A stretch of 64,000 nucleotides of DNA from Shewanella putrefaciens (GCF_016406325.1 NZ_CP066370.1:3968001-4032000), one strand, 5' to 3'. Shown: positions 27,917 to 37,508, counted from the first letter of the stretch. The notes: a model not told the origin generated them from the sequence alone. Numbers and translations: made by a program.

Positions 27917-30900
27917 ATGATAAAGGTTTTTATAGGGGTAAATTTGCGTCCATTCACCTACAAACTTGTTATATGCACTCTTTATATTTTGAGTTTATTG
28001 TGGATCCCACAAAATGGATGGGCACAGCCATTAAGTGCGGCGAATACTCAACTTAAATTTGAACATATTCGCAGTGAAGAAGGGCTAAACCAAAATACTA
28101 TCACGAGTCTATTTATGGACAGTGCTGGCATGCTCTGGATTGGTACTCAAGATGGTTTACACAGCTACAATGGCCATAGTTTTAATCTTTTTATTCACTC
28201 ACCGAATGATCCTACCAGCATTTCCGAAAGTTATGTGTCCGATATTATCCAAGATCCTGAAGGATATATTTGGGTGGGCACCTTTAGCCAAGGTGTTAAT
28301 CGTCTCGACCTCAGCACAGGGAAATTCGAGCATTTTGGGTTAGAACAAGGACTGACAGAACCGAGAGTCACTAAGCTTAATATTGTTGGCAATACCCTAT
28401 GGATTGGCACTCAATCAGGCTTATTTTCCTTATCAACAAAGACTCAACGTATAAATCAAGTCAACTTAGGTAACAGTGTTGAACCCTATATCACTAGCCT
28501 TGCCAATGTTGACAACACCTACTTATTAGCTGGTACACAAAATAGCGGGACCTTTGCTGTAAGTGCCAACACCATCACCCGTTTAAATGTGCCGCAGAAT
28601 GTGACTGCCTATCAAATAAAAGCCAATTCTAAACGCTCAATTGATCTCGCCCTTGGTAACCAACTTTGGCGTTATGATCTTATCTCCCAGCAGGGTGAAG
28701 TTTTATGGCAAGTCGATCCTGATATTCCTTACATTAAAGATTTTATTCAAACACCACTTGGGGTTATTTGGGCTGTAGGGCCAGAAGCCGGGCTGATCCA
28801 ATTAGATCGGGAGGCCGGGCAGCTTATCGCGACATATCATAAATACGATACTAAGCGTACAAACAGCATCAGTGAAAATAATATTTTAAGCCTACTGCAA
28901 GATCCTTTCGGCAACCTCTGGCTCGGCACCAGTTACTCAGGACTAAATAAAATCAACACTCGCCGTCAGTTTTTTCAGCATCTCTATGAGTCGACTATCG
29001 AACTGCCACAGCAAAGCAACAATATTCGCTCACTGCTACGCAGCAAAGACGGTGCATTATGGATAGGAACAGACGGTGCAGGACTAAAACGCTTACCCCA
29101 AGGCAGTAACCAATATGATTATTATTCGTCATATTTTGCTAAAGCGCTCGGTTCCAGCCAGCGCCACTTAAATCTAGTTATTCGAGATATTGCCCAAGAT
29201 AATCAAGACGTCCTTTGGATTGCCAGTAACTATGGACTCGGACGTTTAACACCCAGTGGTGAGTTTTCGCTGCTTAAAGTGACTCAAAATCAAGAGCACT
29301 CGGAACCAAACTATATCCGCAGTTTAGAAATTGATCACCAAGATAGACTTTGGATTGCCACTAGCCACGCACTTTACCGCAAAGCGCTAGATAAGGATGA
29401 ATTCATCCCCGTATCCCTAGCGAATATCGAGAATTTTTATCCCACACAAAACTTATTATTAACCCTTAAAGCCGATAAATATGATCTTTGGATAGGCTCG
29501 CTCAATGGACTTATCAAGCTAGATATGAAAACTGAATTAGGTCAGGTTTTTTACCACCAACCTAATCATAAAAACAGTATTATTAATAACCGTATTCGGG
29601 ATATTTTAGTCGCATCCAATGGGGATATTTGGTTTGCAACCCATGGTGGTATAAGTAAATGGTCTTCTACCAATGCAGATGTCGGTTTTAGCCATTACAC
29701 CCGCGAACAGGGCTTACCCAGTAACACTATTTATGCGCTGCTCGAAGATCAAAACCATCACATTTGGTTTAGCAGTAATGCAGGCATTGGTAAATTAAAC
29801 CCTGTAACTCACCGCATTATTAGCTTCAATGAACAGGAGGGATTGCAGTCGCTAGAGTTTAATGGCGCAGTAAAACTTAAAGATAGCGATGGTGACCTTT
29901 GGTTTGGTGGCATTAATGGTATTAATCGTTTTAACCCTCAAACTATACCCGAGCAAAGAGGTGAAGCCAAAGTTGCATTAACAGGCTACAAGATTGCGGG
30001 GAAGCATCACACTATTTTAGATTTAAGTCGCCCACCGCCGATTGTGATGAATTACGGCGAACAATTAGTGAGTTTTGAAGTGACCTCATTAGATTTTAGT
30101 TATACGGGGAAAAACCGTTTTAGCTATTTCCTTGAAGGCTTTGATCACCAGTGGCATCAATTACCCGCGGGTAATGAGATTACATTTACCAATATTAATC
30201 CCGGTCAATATGTGCTTCATGTACGCCACTCATTACAATATAACCGTGAAGGCTCACAAACCCTTTTAGTGAATCTAAAGGTACAAGCTCCCTTCTATAG
30301 AACCCCATTCGCCTACACCCTTTATTGCTTACTCGCTATAGGATTATTGATATGGGGACTTCATTGGCGTAAACAAAAACGCCAACAACAACGGGAGTTT
30401 GAAACCAGTATCCGAGCCTCTGAAGAAAGGCTAAAGCTCGCGCTATGGGCATCAGGCGATGGGATGTGGGACTGGAATATTAAAGAAAATAAAGTATACC
30501 GAACCAATATGGATGCATCTGTCTCACATTGGAGTAGCCACAATCTGCTGCACGAGAATATGCACCCTGAAGATAGGGAAAAATTTAAGTATGAATTGGC
30601 CGAACACCTACAGGGCCGAACCCCTTTCTTCGAAATCGAGTATCGGATTGAAGGTGCTTTTGGTAAATGGATTTGGATTTTGGACCGAGGTAAAGTCGTT
30701 GAAACTGACGCACATATGCAACCCATGCGTATGACGGGGACTAACCGCAATATAACCTCCCGTAAGCTGATTGAAAATGAACTGGTACTTTCATCCCAAG
30801 TGCTTAACAGCATGAATGAAGCCGTTGTCGTGGCTGGGTTAGATTATAAAATCCGCTCGGTGAATCCAGCATTTAGTGCTATTACAGGATATTCTGAACG

Positions 30901-32452
30901 TCAAATCACCGATAAATATTTAGTTCATCTGGCCTATAAACAACAACGCGAACTCTTCAATAGCATCGAGCAACAGTTACTTCGCCATAAACATTGGGTA
31001 GGCGAAATTTGGATCCGCAATAAACAACGCAAAGCCATATTGGTTTGGCTTGAGATCAACCAAGTTATCGATATAAAAGGTGAAACTAGCCACTTTGTTG
31101 CGGTATTTACCGACATTACAGAGCGAAAGAAAGCCGAGCAGGATCTGCGCTTCCTTGCCAGTTTTGATACTTTGACAGGATTGCCAAACAGAACCCTCTT
31201 CCAAGACAGGCTCAATCACGCAATCACCCAAGCACATAGGGCAAATAATATCGTTGCACTGCTGTTCCTCGATCTCGATCGTTTTAAGCATATTAACGAT
31301 TCTATGGGCCATCATGTGGGGGATTTATTGCTCAAAGCCGCGGCTAAGCGCCTGCAAAATGCCGTGCGAGAAGGCGATACGGTTGCCCGTCTGGGTGGCG
31401 ATGAATTCACTATTATTTTGGAAGGTGTAGCCAAAACCAAAGCCGCGACACTGATTTCGGAAAAAGTGCTACGCGCCTTCCAAACACCGTTTTTATTAGA
31501 GGATAAGTCCTTAACTATCTCAACCTCGATAGGAATTAGTCTCTATCCCAATGATGCCGACAATGCAGACTCATTAATTAAATTTGCCGATACGGCCATG
31601 TATCATGCTAAGTCTTTAGGTCGAAATAATTTTCAGTTTTACACCCATAAACTTAATGAAATCGCGACTCGCCATGTGCTATTGGAAGCTGGATTAAAAC
31701 AAGCCATTCATCGCAATGAGCTAAGTTTAGTCTACCAACCTAAGTTCAGTTTACGGGATGGCTCACTCACAGGGCTAGAAGCCCTATTACGTTGGCACCA
31801 TACTGAACTGGGCCCGATTTCACCCGTAGAATTTATCCCGCTAGCGGAAGAAACAGGGATTATTAATCAAATTGGACATTGGGTGATTAACCATGCCTGC
31901 CAACAACTGGCTGAGTGGAATGCATTAGGTTTCAATAACATTAGCATGGCGGTTAATTTATCGGCTCGACAACTCAAAGCCGATATCATCTCCACCATTG
32001 AAGTCGCCCTCGCCGTCTCTGGACTTCCCGCTCAATCACTAGAGCTTGAATTGACCGAATCGATGATCATGGGTAACCCCCAAGATTCTGTCAGTATTTT
32101 ATCTAAACTCAAGGCGCTGGGATTAACTATCGCGATTGATGATTTTGGGACTGGATATTCAAGCCTAAGCTATCTAAAACGCTTCCCGATAGACACGTTA
32201 AAAATTGATCGAGAATTTGTCAGAGATATCATCAACGATCCCGACGATGCAGCGATCACCAGTGCCATCATTGCCTTAGCACACAGTCTAGAACTTAATG
32301 TGGTTGCCGAAGGCGTAGAAACCCAAGCACAGCTAAACTTTTTAGGGCTACAGGGTTGCGATGAGGTACAAGGTTTCCTCCTCAGTAAACCTCTCAGTGC
32401 TAAAGACTGCTTAACCCTATTAGGTAATCAATCTAAACAACTGATGCAATAA
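27917..32452 (+). CDS. periplasmic-sensor diguanylate cyclase/phosphodiesterase hybrid
   Basis: The 1511-aa protein has a signal or anchor peptide (ending near WAQ, residue 37). A large periplasmic beta-propeller follows, built from repeats of the LWIGTxxGL type (two-component regulator propeller), then a Y_Y_Y-like domain (about 700-790). A membrane helix spans about 797-817, followed by two PAS domains (about 835-955 and 960-1075). The GGDEF domain has RLGGDEF at 1158-1164 and an RxxD inhibitory-site motif five residues before it. The EAL domain has GLEALLRW with EAL at 1288-1290, plus LELTES and IDDFGTGYSSL. Both catalytic sites look intact, so it could make or degrade c-di-GMP. The propeller should sense a periplasmic signal. 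A TTG at 27944 behind AGGGG is an alternative start. Confidence 0.9.
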   Translation: MIKVFIGVNLRPFTYKLVICTLYILSLLWIPQNGWAQPLSAANTQLKFEHIRSEEGLNQNTITSLFMDSAGMLWIGTQDGLHSYNGHSFNLFIHSPNDPTSISESYVSDIIQDPEGYIWVGTFSQGVNRLDLSTGKFEHFGLEQGLTEPRVTKLNIVGNTLWIGTQSGLFSLSTKTQRINQVNLGNSVEPYITSLANVDNTYLLAGTQNSGTFAVSANTITRLNVPQNVTAYQIKANSKRSIDLALGNQLWRYDLISQQGEVLWQVDPDIPYIKDFIQTPLGVIWAVGPEAGLIQLDREAGQLIATYHKYDTKRTNSISENNILSLLQDPFGNLWLGTSYSGLNKINTRRQFFQHLYESTIELPQQSNNIRSLLRSKDGALWIGTDGAGLKRLPQGSNQYDYYSSYFAKALGSSQRHLNLVIRDIAQDNQDVLWIASNYGLGRLTPSGEFSLLKVTQNQEHSEPNYIRSLEIDHQDRLWIATSHALYRKALDKDEFIPVSLANIENFYPTQNLLLTLKADKYDLWIGSLNGLIKLDMKTELGQVFYHQPNHKNSIINNRIRDILVASNGDIWFATHGGISKWSSTNADVGFSHYTREQGLPSNTIYALLEDQNHHIWFSSNAGIGKLNPVTHRIISFNEQEGLQSLEFNGAVKLKDSDGDLWFGGINGINRFNPQTIPEQRGEAKVALTGYKIAGKHHTILDLSRPPPIVMNYGEQLVSFEVTSLDFSYTGKNRFSYFLEGFDHQWHQLPAGNEITFTNINPGQYVLHVRHSLQYNREGSQTLLVNLKVQAPFYRTPFAYTLYCLLAIGLLIWGLHWRKQKRQQQREFETSIRASEERLKLALWASGDGMWDWNIKENKVYRTNMDASVSHWSSHNLLHENMHPEDREKFKYELAEHLQGRTPFFEIEYRIEGAFGKWIWILDRGKVVETDAHMQPMRMTGTNRNITSRKLIENELVLSSQVLNSMNEAVVVAGLDYKIRSVNPAFSAITGYSERQITDKYLVHLAYKQQRELFNSIEQQLLRHKHWVGEIWIRNKQRKAILVWLEINQVIDIKGETSHFVAVFTDITERKKAEQDLRFLASFDTLTGLPNRTLFQDRLNHAITQAHRANNIVALLFLDLDRFKHINDSMGHHVGDLLLKAAAKRLQNAVREGDTVARLGGDEFTIILEGVAKTKAATLISEKVLRAFQTPFLLEDKSLTISTSIGISLYPNDADNADSLIKFADTAMYHAKSLGRNNFQFYTHKLNEIATRHVLLEAGLKQAIHRNELSLVYQPKFSLRDGSLTGLEALLRWHHTELGPISPVEFIPLAEETGIINQIGHWVINHACQQLAEWNALGFNNISMAVNLSARQLKADIISTIEVALAVSGLPAQSLELELTESMIMGNPQDSVSILSKLKALGLTIAIDDFGTGYSSLSYLKRFPIDTLKIDREFVRDIINDPDDAAITSAIIALAHSLELNVVAEGVETQAQLNFLGLQGCDEVQGFLLSKPLSAKDCLTLLGNQSKQLMQ

Positions 32453-32471
32453 ACCGAGTCGCACAATAAAA

Positions 32472-32496
32472 AGGCTCCGTTATAGGAGCCTGTTTT
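32472..32496. terminator. terminator between the convergent c-di-GMP gene and ilvE
   Basis: The stem AGGCTCC / GGAGCCT has a six-base loop, with A residues before and T residues after it, so it may act in both directions. Confidence 0.75.
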
Positions 32497-32510
32497 ATAT
32501 CAATATAAAT

Positions 32511-33602
32511 TTAAGGTGCGATTCGCTCTACACGCTTTACCCAACCTTCAGGCCCTTTGATATGGCCTTTTTGGATATCGGTATAGAGTTTGTAGATACG
32601 CTGAATATGCTCACCCACTTCGCCATTACCGACAGTGACAACACGACCATCTTCAAAAATGTAGGAGCCCACAGCAGAAACCACAGCCGCCGTCCCAAAA
32701 CCACCCGCCTCGATAATTTCACCAGATTCAATATCAGCGATAAATTTATCCAGCATTACCGTTTCTTGGCGCACTTCACAACCGAGCATCCCACCTAATT
32801 CCATAATCGATTGCGAGGTAATGGATTTTAAGATGGTATCGGTGAAGGTCGGAATAATCACAGTGCCATCTTTGAGGATATGGAAGTGGTTCATCGCGCC
32901 CGCTTCTTCAATCTGTTGATTGGTCGAGTCAAGATATAACACTTGTGATGCACCAAACTGCGCCGCCGCTTTACCCGCTCGCAAAGAGGCAGCATAGTTA
33001 CCCGCCGCCTTCGATGCGCCAGTTCCACCCGATACCGCACGGTGATAGGTCTTGCTGATCAGCAAACGAATACCTTTATTCACGCCAGCAGCATAGTAAG
33101 CACCGCTAGGGCTTAATACCACACAGAAGGTATAACGAGAACTCGGGCTAACAGACAAACGATCTTCGGTCGCAAAAATAAAGGGGCGAATGTATAAACA
33201 GGCACCTTCTTGCATCGGGAACCAGAGACGATCCACATCGATCAACGCATTGATCGCATCAATTTGCATCTGCTCTTCAATATTAGGGATACAGACGATA
33301 TCGGCGGAGCGATTCATCCGCTCGGCGTTTTTATTGATACGGAAAGTATAAATCTCGCCATCTTCATGCATAAAGGCCTTCGCGCCTTCGAAGATTGACT
33401 GACCATAGTGTAATGCCATTGCACCCGGCGCCATTTCAAATGGACCATAGGGCACAATTCGCGGATCACGCCATTCACCATCGCGGTAATCCATTAAAAA
33501 CATATGATCGGTTCTGAGGCTACCGAAGCCCACATTCCCCTCGGGCTTGAATTGCTCAGTACGGCGCTCGGACGCAGGTTTTAAATTGTAAGTTATTTCC
33601 AT
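32511..33602 (-). CDS. ilvE: branched-chain amino acid aminotransferase
   Basis: The 363-aa protein is a PLP fold-type IV aminotransferase. The lysine expected to bind PLP lies in GGTGASKAAGNYAASL, and EAGAMNHFHI and IIEAGGFGTAAVVS are typical substrate and phosphate-binding segments of the longer (class II) BCAT group. It transfers amino groups between Leu/Ile/Val and 2-oxoglutarate. It is monocistronic with a GGTGG-type ribosome-binding site. The length suits the longer bacterial/eukaryotic-type BCAT rather than the 309-aa E. coli enzyme. Confidence 0.93.
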   Translation of the reverse strand: MEITYNLKPASERRTEQFKPEGNVGFGSLRTDHMFLMDYRDGEWRDPRIVPYGPFEMAPGAMALHYGQSIFEGAKAFMHEDGEIYTFRINKNAERMNRSADIVCIPNIEEQMQIDAINALIDVDRLWFPMQEGACLYIRPFIFATEDRLSVSPSSRYTFCVVLSPSGAYYAAGVNKGIRLLISKTYHRAVSGGTGASKAAGNYAASLRAGKAAAQFGASQVLYLDSTNQQIEEAGAMNHFHILKDGTVIIPTFTDTILKSITSQSIMELGGMLGCEVRQETVMLDKFIADIESGEIIEAGGFGTAAVVSAVGSYIFEDGRVVTVGNGEVGEHIQRIYKLYTDIQKGHIKGPEGWVKRVERIAP

Positions 33603-33728
33603 CGCATACCACCTTGATTACTGAACAAGCAGACTAGGGAGCGATAGGAATAAAGTCAAGGGGGCTAAAGCCAATGACAAGTATTTTTGCCACAATAGGG
33701 GCGAGCTTCAGTCAGATGAGATAAGCCA

Positions 33729-34001
33729 ATGTCAGATTATAAGATGATCCCCTGTGAGCACTATGATTACCTCGAACTCGCCTGCCTGCGCGGCTATCAA
33801 CTTAAGATAGAGTTGATTGATGGCACGCAATGCCAAGGCCAAGCCATCACCACGCAGACAAGGGCAGACAAAACTGAGTGGCTTATCATCCAAGAGCAAC
33901 AAACGAGACAATCCGTTAGACTCGACCAGATAACCGCCATCACGCCCCTTGATCCTAATGCTGAATTTGGCAGGGTATTGATTGCGACTAAACAACCTTA
34001 A
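33729..34001 (+). CDS. rof: Rho-binding antiterminator (Rof/YaeO family)
   Basis: The 90-aa protein contains MIPCEHYDYLELACLRGYQLKIELIDG, the defining N-terminal part of Rof, which has an Sm-like fold. Rof binds Rho and prevents it from loading on RNA, so Rho-dependent termination falls. The gene is followed 13 bases later by a small unknown gene with its own ribosome-binding site (AGAGGA). Length and motif fit the family well. Confidence 0.85.
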   Translation: MSDYKMIPCEHYDYLELACLRGYQLKIELIDGTQCQGQAITTQTRADKTEWLIIQEQQTRQSVRLDQITAITPLDPNAEFGRVLIATKQP

Positions 34002-34014
34002 CTAAGAGGATGAC

Positions 34015-34356
34015 ATGGCAAAAATGATTTTAGCAGTTGATATTGGTCACTGGACTGGTGGGCATAACGGTCAATATCCCCATCTCATTGAGTTTACTAT
34101 GGCGCACCTAAATAGACCCTTTCATGTCAGCGAAGGTTGGGGACATGGCTTAGGTGGCGCGGCTTACTCACTCGCACAATTTGTCGAAACGCCTTATTAC
34201 CTCAAACTCAAAACCGAGGCTCCTTGGGCGTTTGCCATTATCGAACAGAATTTAGCACAACAGAATATTGATGCGATCGCCGCCGCACTCTCAATGCGAT
34301 ATGCGGATCATCCACCCCTTGTCCCTGCTCATTTAATGGAGTACTTATTGGGCTAA
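34015..34356 (+). CDS. hypothetical protein, co-transcribed with rof
   Basis: This 113-aa protein is not recognised. It is rich in His, Trp and Gly in the first half (DIGHWTGGHNGQYPHL, SEGWGHGLGGAAY) and helical in the second. It has no signal peptide or membrane segment. It follows rof by 13 bases and has a good AGAGGA site, so translation is likely. A link to Rho is only suggested by position. Confidence 0.65.
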   Translation: MAKMILAVDIGHWTGGHNGQYPHLIEFTMAHLNRPFHVSEGWGHGLGGAAYSLAQFVETPYYLKLKTEAPWAFAIIEQNLAQQNIDAIAAALSMRYADHPPLVPAHLMEYLLG

Positions 34357-34399
34357 CAAAATGTAAGCTTAGATAAAGAGTGTATAGAGGATTAAGATT

Positions 34400-34421
34400 C
34401 ACCGAGTCATTACACTCGGTG
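34400..34421. other. hairpin between convergent genes
   Basis: CACCGAGT and ACTCGGTG pair around a six-base loop. Neither strand has a T run, so a terminator role is uncertain. Confidence 0.4.
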
Positions 34422-34481
34422 ACAGGATGCTAAATAAGGATCGAAGCCGTTTATAAATTGGGTGAAAAAGTTGTTTCCCGC

Positions 34482-34835
34482 TTAAACCGCAACCGCTGCA
34501 ATCACAGAGACTTCGACCAAATATTCCGGCTCGGCAATCGCTGCCTGTACACAGGCACGGGCAGGCGCATGACCCTTAGGCACCCAAGCATCCCAAACGG
34601 CATTCATTGCATCATAATCGCCCATATCTTTCAGATAAATTGTCGCTGATAGCAAATGCTCACGGGAACTCCCCGCCTGCGCTAACAAGGTATCGACCTC
34701 CTCAAGCATAGTAACGGTTTGTTCGGTGATATTTTGATACTTGTCCTTCGCCACTTGACCACACAGATACACAGTACCTTGATGGATCACTATGCTACTC
34801 ATTCGGGTACCAACATCTAAACGGGTAATGCTCAT
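34482..34835 (-). CDS. RidA family protein (YoaB-like)
   Basis: The 117-aa protein belongs to the same superfamily as ridA at 7806 but to the YoaB subgroup, with [16 protein letters not shown]-like spacing and [11 protein letters not shown] near the C-terminus. The arginine of the PARxCV motif is kept, so enamine or imine deamination is possible. It is a stand-alone gene between rof/unknown and the NhaC-type antiporter. The cellular substrate is unknown. Confidence 0.85.
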   Translation of the reverse strand: MSITRLDVGTRMSSIVIHQGTVYLCGQVAKDKYQNITEQTVTMLEEVDTLLAQAGSSREHLLSATIYLKDMGDYDAMNAVWDAWVPKGHAPARACVQAAIAEPEYLVEVSVIAAVAV

Positions 34836-34899
34836 ATGGATAATCTCTTACATCAGATGGTTAAACGTTTATTGAATCAGGTATTTTAACAGCAAATAC

Positions 34900-36429
34900 T
34901 TAAGAAGTTTGCGATACAACTTTAGGCCAAAACGGATAAAAGCGTGACATCAAAGCCAATAACCCAAGACCTGTGCTAATCACACTTAACCACACAAGTG
35001 GTGTCGCTACGGCAAAATTGATTAGCTGAAATCCAACCAAAGCTGAACATGCCGCGATTAACGCAAAGGGCAACTGACTTACGACATGATCATGGGGCGC
35101 GCAACCCGAACTGGTCGCACTAAGTACGCTAGTATCTGAAATAGGAGAACAATGATCGCCAAATACGGATCCCGCCATCACAGCACTTAGGGTTGGTAAT
35201 AATAAATTAGCCTCTAGGTTATGGGCTATTTCACCACCAATGGGGATCATAATGGCAAAAGTCCCCCAACTCGATCCCGTTGCAAATGCCATAACAGCGC
35301 AGAGCAAAAACATGCCTGCCACCAGCAGCTGTGGCGATAGATACAGCTTTGCCCACGAGGCTAACAATGTTGCCACACCCAAATCTTGGATCACAGCGCC
35401 AATCATCCATGTACAAAGCAAAATAGCGATTGCAAAGGCGATAATGCGGATACCATGGCTCAAATCTTTGGATAAGGCCCCTATACGTCGACCAGAGAGA
35501 CGTAACATGACTAAAGTCACTAAGGTTGCCAATAAACAAGCATCGCGCATAGAGGCACCAATATCGGCCTTAGCTAACCAGAGTGATATATTCCAAGAAG
35601 AAACTTGCTGTGCCCCTGACCAAAGGGTTAATCCCACAGAAGCGGACAACAGCGTTAACATAGGGATCGCCAATAACCAAGGGCTACCATTTTGTTTGCT
35701 CTGCAGTTGTGAGGTGGCGGTGTCCTGCTGCAACGGCTCCTCAACCAAGAATCGCTCCTTCACCATTAACGAATGAAAACCTACGCCATACCAAGCGACC
35801 AGCACAGATAGACCTAAAGTGACAATCGCATAAAAGTTAAATAAGGCTATCTCGATAAAGGCTTCCAGCGGCGATACAGGTAAAAAACTGAGCCCAGCGA
35901 TAAGCGCCATTACGTAGGGCCCCCAACTGGAGAAAGGCAATAGCGCGCATAAAGGCGAAGCATTGGAATCCACTAGATAGGCGAGTTGCTCATGGCGAAT
36001 ACCATAACGCTGACTCAGCGGCTGACATACGTGACCAACGGCAAGACAACTGAAAATACCATCGATGAAAACAAACCAACCGAGAAAAACCACTCCAAGC
36101 CGAGCCTGTCGCTCAGAACGAATACGGCTATATAACCAATCGCCAAACTGGCCAACTGCGCCACCACGAGCCAAGAGTTGCGTCATGCTACCTAGCAGTA
36201 ACATGGCCAATAGCACATTAATGTGCCACCCTAGCCAAGCGCCTTGGTCATAAAACTGCTTAATGCCTGTCTCCAATAAATAATACACAGCTTGTAACAC
36301 ATCGAAATGGACAAACACCAAAGCACCTGAAACGATACCAACCCCGAGCGCAAGCAAAGTTCGACGTAATAATAAGGCTAAAGTAAGGGTCAATAACAGG
36401 GGAAGCACGGCAAGCAGATTCGGCAACAT
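34900..36429 (-). CDS. NhaC-family Na+/H+ antiporter-like transporter
   Basis: The 509-aa protein has about 12 hydrophobic helices and the NhaC/YfcC-type (ArsB/NhaD-related) motifs FATGSSWGTFAIMIPIG and GSVFGDHCSPISDTSVLSATSSGC. The latter is the conserved H-C-S-P-x-S-D-T core of NhaC. It probably exchanges Na+ for H+, or a metabolite for a cation, across the inner membrane. The ATG at 36429 (after GGAATGG) was chosen over a TTG five codons before it. Confidence 0.85.
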   Translation of the reverse strand: MLPNLLAVLPLLLTLTLALLLRRTLLALGVGIVSGALVFVHFDVLQAVYYLLETGIKQFYDQGAWLGWHINVLLAMLLLGSMTQLLARGGAVGQFGDWLYSRIRSERQARLGVVFLGWFVFIDGIFSCLAVGHVCQPLSQRYGIRHEQLAYLVDSNASPLCALLPFSSWGPYVMALIAGLSFLPVSPLEAFIEIALFNFYAIVTLGLSVLVAWYGVGFHSLMVKERFLVEEPLQQDTATSQLQSKQNGSPWLLAIPMLTLLSASVGLTLWSGAQQVSSWNISLWLAKADIGASMRDACLLATLVTLVMLRLSGRRIGALSKDLSHGIRIIAFAIAILLCTWMIGAVIQDLGVATLLASWAKLYLSPQLLVAGMFLLCAVMAFATGSSWGTFAIMIPIGGEIAHNLEANLLLPTLSAVMAGSVFGDHCSPISDTSVLSATSSGCAPHDHVVSQLPFALIAACSALVGFQLINFAVATPLVWLSVISTGLGLLALMSRFYPFWPKVVSQTS

Positions 36430-36608
36430 GAGCCATTCCGACAATAAATAAAACCAAGAATACTAACGAGTTAATAACAAATGCAAAAAAACTTAGTTTA
36501 GAACACTGTTATCGGGTATTTTTTCGCCAAACGGCAAGAATCACTATTCCTTATGTTCTTGGCACTGCTAGAATCACAGTCCCATCCAGAAACTATAGGA
36601 CTCTCCAG

Positions 36609-36830
36609 ATGAGCCTTGAATTACTGTCCAAACTGGAAACCAAAATCCAGGCTACACTCGAAACTATCGAGCTTCTTAAAATGGAGCTTGAAGAAGAGAA
36701 GCAAAAATCTTCAACTTTGAGTGAGCACAATCAACAACTGAACGAGCAAAACCAACAACTGCAGCAAGAACTCGCTTCTTGGAACGAAAAAGTCACTGGA
36801 CTGGTTGGTCTGCTCAACAGCGAAATCTAA
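36609..36830 (+). CDS. zapB: cell division protein ZapB
   Basis: The 73-aa product is one continuous coiled coil with leucines and hydrophobic residues in heptads, starting [20 protein letters not shown], close to the ZapB start in E. coli. ZapB binds ZapA and links FtsZ rings to the chromosome terminus. A terminator lies 54 bases further on, inside the antisense gene. The length is slightly below the E. coli protein (81 aa). Confidence 0.9.
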   Translation: MSLELLSKLETKIQATLETIELLKMELEEEKQKSSTLSEHNQQLNEQNQQLQQELASWNEKVTGLVGLLNSEI

Positions 36831-37039
36831 GCTGTTTTTGTTTGATGATTTTGAGCTTCAATCAATTCATTGAGTTCTAAAATAGCCTGCTTTACCTTTG
36901 GCAGGCTTTTTCTTGGCAACAAAAACCGACCTTTCTCAAATTCTAATCGCCCTAAATCTTTAACCCAAATAACACCAGTAAGGAAAATACGCGCGTGCTT
37001 AACGATAAGCTTAGGTGCGTAAACAGGGAAAACTCTCAT
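36827..37039 (-). CDS. conserved small protein, unknown function
   Basis: The 70-aa protein (from ATG 37039, behind AGGTGG) starts [20 protein letters not shown] and is basic with a short hydrophobic stretch (FLTGVIWV). No family name is certain; I recall similar small Shewanella proteins. It converges on zapB with a 3-base overlap of the stop codons. Its coding strand is antisense to the zapB terminator. Six codons of extra N-terminus are possible with the GTG/ATG at 37057. Confidence 0.6.
   Translation of the reverse strand: MRVFPVYAPKLIVKHARIFLTGVIWVKDLGRLEFEKGRFLLPRKSLPKVKQAILELNELIEAQNHQTKTA
36884..36911 (+). terminator. intrinsic terminator of zapB, inside the convergent gene
   Basis: AGCCTGC and GCAGGCT pair around a ten-base loop and are followed by TTTTC. 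It lies 54 bases after the zapB stop and within the antisense coding region. Confidence 0.8.
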
Positions 37040-37059
37040 ATAACCACCTACAAGCATTC

Positions 37060-37238
37060 TTGTTGTTATTGAATACAGTGGTTTGACACAGCTTTTACCG
37101 TTTGAGTTTCATTTTTCTGGTATTTTTTTCATATTTTATAACGACAGAAAGCTAATCCACTGATTTAGTGTGAATATAGATATTAGCGTATCTAACAACA
37201 TCAACATGAACGTCATAATAATGACGCTTGCCATTTTT
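37060..37238. other. gene-free stretch with small hairpins
   Basis: Short potential stems occur at about 37158-37171 (CACT..AGTG), 37176-37193 (TAGATA..TATCTA) and 37211-37226 (CGTCAT..ATGACG). A TTGACA at 37083-37088 has a weak TTTCAT at 18-base spacing. No coding sequence is visible. Confidence 0.4.
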
Positions 37239-37332
37239 TTGACACTCTGATAGATTAAACGCGTTACTCAGGGTAAAAATGGGTCATATGGCTCAAGTCC
37301 GTGCTCTCCAATAGGAGGTACGGTTTTTTTTT
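37239..37332 (+). ncRNA. candidate small RNA with leader-like ORF and terminator
   Basis: A strong intrinsic terminator (CCGTG..CTCC / GGAG..TACGG at 37299-37323) is followed by about nine T residues. No gene precedes it on this strand after zapB, which has its own terminator. A TTGACA box at 37239-37244 could be the -35, though no good -10 was found. AGGG (37270-37273) precedes an 11-codon ORF, ATG 37279 to TAG 37314, coding MGHMAQVRALQ. Its stop lies inside the terminator stem, as in attenuators, but no gene follows on this strand. AGGAGGT in the stem may pair with 16S rRNA. A longer RNA from a second TTGACA at 37083 is possible. Confidence 0.45.
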
Positions 37333-37418
37333 GCCCATTTATAGGTAAATGTAATAGTGGTTGAGATCCCCCCATTTCGCATTATTCTAACGGTGTCAAA
37401 ATCATTATATCGGGCGAT

Positions 37419-37454
37419 AAATATCAAAAGAGCCCTTAGGCTCCTCTGATATTT
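37419..37454 (-). terminator. intrinsic terminator of dsbA
   Basis: Read from the dsbA strand, GAGCC-TAAG-GGCTC is followed by TTTT and flanked by an outer AAATATCA/TGATATTT stem. Confidence 0.75.
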
Positions 37455-37508
37455 ATGCTTTTGGCAAAAGTCCGCGATCATGTCACAGGTGTGCTAATGC
37501 AATTTGCC

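Noticed and set aside
34400-34421. Hairpin as an intrinsic terminator
   Set aside because: No T run on either strand; listed only as a hairpin.
37293-37481. 62-codon minus-strand frame between zapB and dsbA
   Set aside because: It spans the terminator stems of two transcripts and has no family resemblance.
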